Shown piece by piece: positions 58,427-64,000 of a stretch of 64,000 nt of DNA (positions within the stretch are counted from its first letter, which is position 1; the number at the start of each line of letters is the position of its first letter). The notes below the pieces were generated by a model. The model was not told the origin of the DNA, did not search any database, and saw nothing but the letters and a program-made list of their open reading frames with translations. A program made the position numbers and the translations under genes. The stretch comes from JAXLWB01 sp046328715 (lineage in GTDB: Bacteria; Chloroflexota; Anaerolineae; Caldilineales; Caldilineaceae), in NCBI GenBank assembly GCA_046328715.1, contig JAXLWB010000003.1:124001-188000 (forward strand), given 5' to 3'.

Positions 58427-60160
58427 TTATTTTTTCATCTTCATACGGGAAAGAATGGATGCCAGACGCTCATTACCACCAGCCGGAGGACGCCAATCCA
58501 CCTGAATGACCGGCGCTTCCTGCGCCTGCAAGCTGGTCATGAAGGACTCCAGCCCTACATTGATGGCGCTAAGTGGACGATTCAAGGACTGCAAGTCTAC
58601 AGGAACAAAGTCTGTGCGCACATCGAGATTGCGGGTAATCTGCCCGGCAAGCCGGACAGCCTCTTCATTGCTCTGTTCGACATGCACGTTTATCGCTTGC
58701 AACTGCTGAATTTGCTGGTCCAAGTTCTGCGGATCCTGATCTGTACCGACTACAATGGCAATCAACTCCAAATGGCGACCCTGATTTTCAGCAATCTTTT
58801 GCGCTTCACTCAAGGCTGCAACCAACTCCGCCGCTGGGTTCGGATGGGAGCCAAAACCAAGCACAACATCCAATAGAAGCACTGCTGTTTCCGGATCGTT
58901 TGCTTCCTGCAAGATACGCTTGACGCGCAACTCATTGTCCAGCATCGGGTGCAGGCGGCCCACAGTGAATTCGTCCTCACCCAAGTCGACAATCGTGTGC
59001 TGAATGCTCTCGGTTGCTTTGGCCAGTTTGTTCTGTTTGTCCAAAGGTGCATTCGAAAAAACCTTCGGCAAATAATCTTTCAAGATCAACTGAGCTTCGT
59101 AGGCCAATGTCCCGCCCGAAAAGACACCTCGGAGATACTTTTGCTGAACCGCAAAGTGACTGGCTATCGATGCACCTGAAGGCGCTACAGATTGTTGTGT
59201 GCTTTCTTCCTCAATATCCGCAAATTCAACAGCCAACTGTGCGGCACCGTCCAGCGTGCGAGCAAAGTAGATATTATCGAGTTGGTCATTTGTCGGTTGG
59301 AAACCAATAAAATTGACCACAACTGGCTTATGGGTTGCCCGTGCCGCACGGAGCAATCCATCGACAACCGAAGGCGCAGGCGGCTTGGAAACCAGAACGA
59401 TCACAGCCGTATCCGGGTCACGAATGAGGAGATCCAACGCCTGATGGGCAGTAATTCCGCCGACGGCTTCCGAGAGATCACGTCCACCGGTGCCGATGGC
59501 ATGGGTGATGCCGCCACCCAGTTGGTGAATGCGTGCGGTTACCTGTTGCAACCCAGTGCCCGAAGCGCCAATTACGCCGATGTTGCCCCGCCGAACCCGG
59601 TTGGCAAAGCCCAATCCCACGCCATTGAGGATCGCCGTGCCACAATCTGGTCCCATCACCAATCGACCTTGTGCAGCCGCCGTACGTTTTAGATCAACTT
59701 CATCCTCAACACTGACGTTATCACTGTAGAGGAAGACATGTTTGTCCAGTCGCAGTGCTTCTCGTGCCACACTTGCCGCATAGCGCCCCGGAGTTGAGAC
59801 CAGCACCCAATCTGCTTCGGGTAACAGATGCGTCGCCGACTCAATGGTCTTCGGACGATAGCCATCGACATCCGCGGCAGTCGCTGCGGAACGTTGTGAC
59901 AATAGCGAATCCACTTGAGCGAGCGCCGCCTCGGCTGCGTTTTGGCTTTCGGCGCGGATCGTAATGATCAGATCGTCCATCTTGGCCGCTTGCGCCTCAC
60001 CGGTCAAAAGATCGCTTTGCACCAACACGTCTTTGTTCGCATCGGTACCCATCATCACTCCAGCGTCTTCTACGCCAGCCAAAGCGATCAGAGCGCGCTG
60101 AAGTTGCATGAGTACAATTGAGTCAAAATAGGCCCCACGACGGATTTCGCAAACAAGCAT
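58427..60160 (-). CDS. fdrA: FdrA-family acyl-CoA synthetase-like protein (AllF-like)
   Basis: 577 residues, ATG 60160. It resembles succinyl-CoA synthetase: VLVSTPGRYAASVA near 130, RRGNIGVIGASGTGLQQVTARIHQLGGGITHAIGTGGRDLSEAVGGIT (CoA- and nucleotide-binding region), VIVLVSKPPAPSVVDGLL and a C-terminal domain ending LPEVF-type segments. The fold is of NDP-forming acyl-CoA synthetases; FdrA of E. coli acts in oxamate carbamoyltransferase. The substrate is unknown here. The partner DUF1116 is two genes downstream. Confidence 0.9.
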   Translation of the reverse strand: MLVCEIRRGAYFDSIVLMQLQRALIALAGVEDAGVMMGTDANKDVLVQSDLLTGEAQAAKMDDLIITIRAESQNAAEAALAQVDSLLSQRSAATAADVDGYRPKTIESATHLLPEADWVLVSTPGRYAASVAREALRLDKHVFLYSDNVSVEDEVDLKRTAAAQGRLVMGPDCGTAILNGVGLGFANRVRRGNIGVIGASGTGLQQVTARIHQLGGGITHAIGTGGRDLSEAVGGITAHQALDLLIRDPDTAVIVLVSKPPAPSVVDGLLRAARATHKPVVVNFIGFQPTNDQLDNIYFARTLDGAAQLAVEFADIEEESTQQSVAPSGASIASHFAVQQKYLRGVFSGGTLAYEAQLILKDYLPKVFSNAPLDKQNKLAKATESIQHTIVDLGEDEFTVGRLHPMLDNELRVKRILQEANDPETAVLLLDVVLGFGSHPNPAAELVAALSEAQKIAENQGRHLELIAIVVGTDQDPQNLDQQIQQLQAINVHVEQSNEEAVRLAGQITRNLDVRTDFVPVDLQSLNRPLSAINVGLESFMTSLQAQEAPVIQVDWRPPAGGNERLASILSRMKMKK

Positions 60161-60221
60161 AAGCTAACCTAAAGTGAAAAATTCTGTCTTTTTGCTGAAT
60201 GATTGAATCGTTGCAATCGCC

Positions 60222-60833
60222 CTACTGTCCGTATACCTCATCATAATCTTCGATTGAGGCTGCAATTACTTTGTAGGCATGATCACGACCATACATTCTT
60301 TCAATTTTCAAGATCGCTTCCTTACCTGGGACTAATTTATAAGTGCTGAAGTAGTGGTTGAGGCGCTCCACGACAACCGATGGCAAGTCGCTGATATCCT
60401 GCACTTGGCTATATACCGGATCATTTTCCAGCACAGCGACAATCTTGTCGTCCGCCTCGCCACGGTCGCTGATATCGAAACCGCCTACGACTCGGGCTGT
60501 TACGACAATCTCCGAACGATTGATAGGGCGCTCGCTCAACACACAGATGTCAAGCGGATCTCCGTCACCCTTGCTCGCCCCCTGTGAGAGCGTAGCCACA
60601 TGATGATCACAAAAGGTGCGTGGGATAAAACCATAGAGAGCAGGAGGCAAGGAAGAGCCACGCTGTGGGCGGTCGATGCGCAAATAACCGGTAGTTTTGT
60701 CGATCTCGTACTTCATATAATCGAAGGGAGTGATCTCGATGTAGGCACTGACGATTTGTGGGGCTTTGTCACCGATCTCCAGGCCGTGCCAGGGATGAGG
60801 ACGAAAGCGATAAAATGGACGTGGAAAGGCCAT
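60222..60833 (-). CDS. ppa: Inorganic pyrophosphatase (family I)
   Basis: 203 residues, ATG 60833 with TTGGAGCAATC. It hydrolyses pyrophosphate to phosphate, driving biosynthetic reactions, in the cytoplasm. The signature GDGDPLDICVLSE contains the metal-binding Asp set (D-x-D-P-x-D); other active-site residues are in YIEITPFDYMKYEIDK, SSLPPALYGFIPRTFC and DDKIVAVLENDPVYSQV. It is a little longer than E. coli Ppa (176). It lies downstream of a divergent gene and upstream of fdrA. Confidence 0.95.
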   Translation of the reverse strand: MAFPRPFYRFRPHPWHGLEIGDKAPQIVSAYIEITPFDYMKYEIDKTTGYLRIDRPQRGSSLPPALYGFIPRTFCDHHVATLSQGASKGDGDPLDICVLSERPINRSEIVVTARVVGGFDISDRGEADDKIVAVLENDPVYSQVQDISDLPSVVVERLNHYFSTYKLVPGKEAILKIERMYGRDHAYKVIAASIEDYDEVYGQ

Positions 60834-61310
60834 GATTGCTCCAAGAAACGGTTAAATTCGGATAGACTGACAATGATTCAGGATAAATACAATTGCAACC
60901 CCATTATACCGATCTACTGGCTAGTAGCTAAAGAAGTAACAACGACATTCTCGATTAATGCACTGAACAATCGTCTGAAACGTGGATGGACCCGCACACA
61001 CCTGGCAGCTGTGACTTTCAAACCTCTTTGAGAAGCTACAGACATGTAGGTGCTACTTGCTCAAAGTAGGCCCACATTTTGCTGACTACTGTAAGTTTTG
61101 TCCTCGTACTATCGGGCCTCAATTCATCTATGAATAAAGGAAATTAAATATTTATGTCAACTAACTAGGCTTTTTCCCACTAATAATTACTATTTTATTC
61201 GATCTACTAAATTACATTTGAGCTTTGAATTGATTGCATGTATGCTTAAGGCAACGCGGAATCGCTTCATGTAGGCTTTTGACAAATCCGACAACGAGGT
61301 AGAGGGTTCT
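60834..61310. other. 477-bp intergenic region between divergent genes
   Basis: It holds the promoters of the pyrophosphatase and of the BI-1-like gene. The right two-thirds are AT-rich. No gene, hairpin or recognised regulatory RNA is seen; the short frame crossing 60834-61031 continues from the pyrophosphatase antisense strand and is not supported. Confidence 0.5.
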
Positions 61311-62024
61311 ATGAGCTACAGTTTCAACCAAGCGATGCAGCCTCAAAGCAGCCACATTCCACTCGTGTTGCTCAACACAGAACGTCGGGCACGTTTTATT
61401 CTACGTGCTTATCTCCATTTACTGCTGGCCATTCTCGCCTTTGGCCTGACCGAAATCGCGCTCATCCAAAGTGGAGTGTCCAATCAATTACTACAGCTAT
61501 TGCTTGGACTTCCCTGGATACTTTTTTTTGTCGGGATCATTTGGGTAGGTTGGGTCGCCAGTCGTGTGATCCGCCTGACCGAGTCGCTTCTTCAACAATA
61601 TATAACCCTGGCTGTCTTTACGGTAGTTGAGTCAATCCTCTTTCTCCCTTTGCTCTTTACCGCTAAAACTCACCTATCCGTGGCCATTCAAAACGCAGCC
61701 CTGCTGACGTTGATAGGCTTCTTGGGATTAACTGTTATCGTAGTGATCACGCGCCGAGATTTTTCGTTATTTAGTACGATGACGCTTTGGGTTGCCATGG
61801 CCAGCCTGTTGTTGATCATTGCCAGCCTGATCTTCGGTTTTGCGCCAGATACTTGGGTTCCCGTGGGCATGATCAGCGTGGCAGGAGGTGCGATTTTGCG
61901 TACTACCTCGCGGATTTTGCGCTACTACCCCGAGGATCGTTATGTGGCTGCGGCGTTGGAGCTCTTTGCATCGCTTGCTCTCCTCTTTTGGTCCGTCGTA
62001 CGCCTATGTTGGCGGCGCAACTAA
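61311..62024 (+). CDS. Bax inhibitor-1/YccA-like membrane protein
   Basis: 237 residues, ATG 61311. Seven hydrophobic segments can be marked, at about 32-52, 62-84, 92-112, 122-145, 153-173, 180-200 and 215-233. The N-terminus (ERRARFILRAYLHLLLAILAFGLTE), the PLLF-type helix and the spacing fit the BI-1 family of calcium-leak/YbhL-type proteins, though the second half is diverged and the C-terminal Asp pair is replaced. The assignment is moderate. It starts a probable operon with homocysteine methyltransferase (10-bp gap). Confidence 0.7.
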   Translation: MSYSFNQAMQPQSSHIPLVLLNTERRARFILRAYLHLLLAILAFGLTEIALIQSGVSNQLLQLLLGLPWILFFVGIIWVGWVASRVIRLTESLLQQYITLAVFTVVESILFLPLLFTAKTHLSVAIQNAALLTLIGFLGLTVIVVITRRDFSLFSTMTLWVAMASLLLIIASLIFGFAPDTWVPVGMISVAGGAILRTTSRILRYYPEDRYVAAALELFASLALLFWSVVRLCWRRN

Positions 62025-62034
62025 ACGTTCGCTC

Positions 62035-62976
62035 ATGCTAGATTCCTTTCTTCCCTTGCTTGAACAAAAAAGGCCCCTCATCCTGGATGGGGCGTTGGCC
62101 ACCGAACTAGAACGGCGCGGTGCCAATCTGAATGACCCGCTCTGGTCAGCCAAGGTGCTGATCGAAAATCCTGAGATGATTCGCCAGCTTCATCTCGATT
62201 ATTTCCGGGCAGGTGCAGACATTACCACCTCCGCTACCTACCAGGCCACCTTTGCCGGCTTCGCCCGCCGCGGCCTAGATCATGTGCAAGCGACCCAACT
62301 CATGCAGCTCAGCGTTCAGCTTGCACTTGAGGCACGTGCGATCTTTCAAAGCGAAACAAACCAAATTGATGAAACTGGCGCTTTACCGCTCGTTGCAGCT
62401 TCGGTTGGTCCTTATGGGGCCTTCTTAGCCAACGGTGCCGAGTATACCGGAGAATACGGCCTCACCTTCGAGGAGTTGAAGACCTTTCACCGTGAGCGTA
62501 TGGCGGTGTTGGTGGCAAGTGGAGCCGATCTGCTCGCCTGCGAGACGATTCCCAGCCTTGCGGAAGGCCGGGCGTTGTTGGAATTATTAACCGAGTTTCC
62601 GATGGCGCGGGCCTGGTTGAGTTTTAGCTGCAAAGATGGTGCCTATGTCTGTCATGGCGAGACGATGGCAGAGTGCGCAACATTGGCAAATGGGAATCCT
62701 CAGATTTTGGCAATTGGCGTGAACTGCACAGCGCCGGAACATATTGAGTCACTCGTGCGCATCGCCAAAGCCACCACAGACAAACCAATTGTCGTTTATC
62801 CTAATCGCGGTGAAGGATATGATCCGGTGCAAAAGTGCTGGCTACCCGGCAGCGAGTCGCTCAGCCCTCTAGAGACTGCCAGGCGAGCCTACACAGCAGG
62901 CGCACGCTTAATTGGTGGTTGCTGCCGCACGACACCAGAGGATATTCGGGAGATAGCGGAACACTTGACAGGGTGA
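62035..62976 (+). CDS. mmuM: Homocysteine S-methyltransferase
   Basis: 313 residues from ATG 62035; the longer frame overlaps the preceding gene out of phase and was rejected. It transfers a methyl group from S-methylmethionine or SAM to homocysteine. The barrel opens PLILDGALATELERRGANLNDPLWS. The zinc cysteines are in AIGVNCTAPEHIESL and in GARLIGGCCRTTPEDI. It is shorter than MetH, with no cobalamin domain, as expected of MmuM/YhcE. Cytoplasmic, likely co-transcribed with the membrane protein. Confidence 0.92.
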   Translation: MLDSFLPLLEQKRPLILDGALATELERRGANLNDPLWSAKVLIENPEMIRQLHLDYFRAGADITTSATYQATFAGFARRGLDHVQATQLMQLSVQLALEARAIFQSETNQIDETGALPLVAASVGPYGAFLANGAEYTGEYGLTFEELKTFHRERMAVLVASGADLLACETIPSLAEGRALLELLTEFPMARAWLSFSCKDGAYVCHGETMAECATLANGNPQILAIGVNCTAPEHIESLVRIAKATTDKPIVVYPNRGEGYDPVQKCWLPGSESLSPLETARRAYTAGARLIGGCCRTTPEDIREIAEHLTG

Positions 62977-62979
62977 CAA

Positions 62980-63696
62980 CTATCTCTTACACCCGCGCAC
63001 AAAGGCAGCAAAGATCGCCTGACTTGACGCCTCATTCGGCAATGCTTCGGGATGCCATTGTACCGCCAACCCAAAGGGATAATTACGTACCTCGACCGCC
63101 TCGATCATGCCGTCGGGAGCGGTGGCGACGGCGCGCAGATTGGGTGCCAGCCGGTCGATCGCCTGATGGTGGAGGCTGTTTACCTGCATAATTGGCTTAC
63201 CGATAATTTCGGCGAGCAGTGACTCTTCGGCAATTTGTACCGGATGGGAAAGCCGATCAAAGGGAAAATCGGGAAAGAAGGTATGGCGATCCAGTTCGGG
63301 TACCTCGCCCACTTCGGGATGAAGCGAGCCACCAAAGGCCACATTCAACACTTGTGATCCACGACAAATGCCAAAGAAGGGCTGCTGTTGCTCCACCACA
63401 CGGCGCACTAAATTGAGTTCTACCTGGTCGCGCCAAACATCGATGCCGTCGATCTTGGGATGGGCGAGACCGTCATAATGTTCAGCCGCAATGTCACCGC
63501 CACCAGTGAAGAGCACACCATCACAGCGAGCGACAATTTCCTGCACGGTTTGCTCGGCAATGCCATAGGGAATGAGCAAGGGCAGTCCGCCCGCCTGTTC
63601 AATGCCAGCGACACAGCCAGCCAGTAATTCATCAAGCGGCGCACGGTAAGGATCGTTGGGGGAATGGGACGTGATAGCAATGAGTGGTTTACTCAA
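62980..63696 (-). CDS. puuD: Gamma-glutamyl-gamma-aminobutyrate hydrolase family (class I amidotransferase-like)
   Basis: 238 residues; the start is TTG 63696 with GGAG about 10 nt upstream. PuuD-type peptidase C26: VLFTGGGDIAAEHYDG, the nucleophile Cys in PFFGICRGSQVLNVAFGGSL, VNSLHHQAIDRLA and LAVQWHPEALPNEASSQAIF completing the Cys-His-Glu triad. It hydrolyses gamma-glutamyl amides, for example in polyamine breakdown. No other puu gene is in the window, so the substrate is not certain. Confidence 0.88.
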   Translation of the reverse strand: MSKPLIAITSHSPNDPYRAPLDELLAGCVAGIEQAGGLPLLIPYGIAEQTVQEIVARCDGVLFTGGGDIAAEHYDGLAHPKIDGIDVWRDQVELNLVRRVVEQQQPFFGICRGSQVLNVAFGGSLHPEVGEVPELDRHTFFPDFPFDRLSHPVQIAEESLLAEIIGKPIMQVNSLHHQAIDRLAPNLRAVATAPDGMIEAVEVRNYPFGLAVQWHPEALPNEASSQAIFAAFVRGCKR

Positions 63697-63740
63697 GAGA
63701 AGTCAACTCCAAATGGAATGATAATATGGGATTTTTGAGT

Positions 63741-64000
63741 TTAGGATTGTAAATTCGGTAGCCAGATCGGATTTTCAGAAACTTGGGCATGTAACAATTC
63801 AAAACGTTGACGTGCTTCTGACCTGCATTGTTTTAACGACGCAAGTGGCAATCCCACCTGCTCCACTAAAAAACTGGCCGCAACCGATGCGTACACTCCC
63901 GCCGTTTTTAGATCGCCAGTCAACACCCAGCCGACCATAAATCCACCGCCATAGGCATTGCCTGCGCCTGTCGGATCAACCGCCTTGATCGGTACTGCCG
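63741..64000 (-). CDS. PfkB-family carbohydrate kinase (C-terminal part only)
   Basis: The frame is open to the window edge with no stop; 85 codons are visible. The PfkB C-terminal signature AVDPTGAGNAYGGGFMVGW is present at its right place about 80 residues from the end, but the usual catalytic Asp (GAGD) is Asn. Such Asn variants occur in some PfkB-like subfamilies, and activity cannot be judged from this piece. The N-terminal sugar-binding domain lies outside the window. Confidence 0.8.
   Translation of the reverse strand, partial: AVPIKAVDPTGAGNAYGGGFMVGWVLTGDLKTAGVYASVAASFLVEQVGLPLASLKQCRSEARQRFELLHAQVSENPIWLPNLQS

Noticed and set aside
61888..62034. N-terminal extension of homocysteine methyltransferase
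   Set aside because: It overlaps the membrane-protein gene in another frame; the barrel begins right after ATG 62035.

Overview
The window reads as a chromosomal segment of a Gram-variable environmental bacterium, most likely a Chloroflexota (Anaerolineae/Caldilineae-type). That placement is inference. It rests on lipoproteins with long Ala/Pro/Thr linkers, a form II CoxL-like molybdenum hydroxylase, scattered histidine genes, many NMT1-type transport and DAO-type oxidation genes, and intergenic spaces full of palindromic repeats. No rRNA, tRNA or CRISPR array was recognised.

Layout. 1-3000: end of a secreted beta-helix protein, a YfiH/PgeF family gene and an unknown helical protein. 3177-9424: a minus-strand polymorphic-toxin island. 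It holds three start-less fragments of the same RHS core. Two lead through a shared membrane linker into different deaminase-like C-terminal domains. The third runs into an array of exact 84-bp repeats. Three related immunity-type genes (DUF416/YjaG-like N-terminus, three different C-terminal tails) lie between them. This looks like a store of orphan RHS-CT/immunity modules and is the most interesting part of the window. 9600-16000: purA, a two-component pair, a YceI lipoprotein and a glycosyltransferase.

16256-25419, minus strand: a P5C-dehydrogenase-like aldehyde dehydrogenase and a DAO-family oxidoreductase (possibly an amino-acid or proline oxidation pair), then hisE, hisI, hisF, a HisA-NUDIX fusion that has lost key residues of both enzymes, a histidine phosphatase family protein, hisH, a DUF402 protein and a nitrilase homologue without its catalytic cysteine. 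25613-27163, plus strand: lspA and an RluD-type pseudouridine synthase.

27316-34375, minus strand: an NMT1/SsuA-type ABC importer (lipoprotein, two permeases, ATPase), a PPOX flavoprotein and a dihydropyrimidinase. The importer operon is interrupted by an 837-bp inverted-repeat-bounded element carrying a GxxExxY nuclease-like gene. An empty 167-bp relative sits at 17855-18021. 34647-41770: an 1863-residue multidomain secreted protein and a vanadium haloperoxidase. 41804-49648: CoxL, CoxS and CoxM subunits of a molybdenum hydroxylase, interleaved with toxin-antitoxin-like genes, a glutaredoxin, an arginine-deiminase-fold enzyme, a P-loop kinase and an rRNA methyltransferase. 49733-54963: enoyl-CoA hydratase, MazG-GNAT fusion, acyl-CoA synthetase, cyclase and LysR regulator, a likely catabolic unit. 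55125-64000: two DinB proteins, DUF1116 and FdrA homologues (oxamate carbamoyltransferase-like) split by a four-helix-bundle gene, pyrophosphatase, a BI-1-like membrane protein, homocysteine methyltransferase, a PuuD-like hydrolase and a partial PfkB kinase.

A feature at every scale is the repeat content. At least twelve intergenic spaces hold hairpins whose arms are built from short words of about 7-8 nt, a different word at each locus. In addition there are four conventional dispersed palindromic families.
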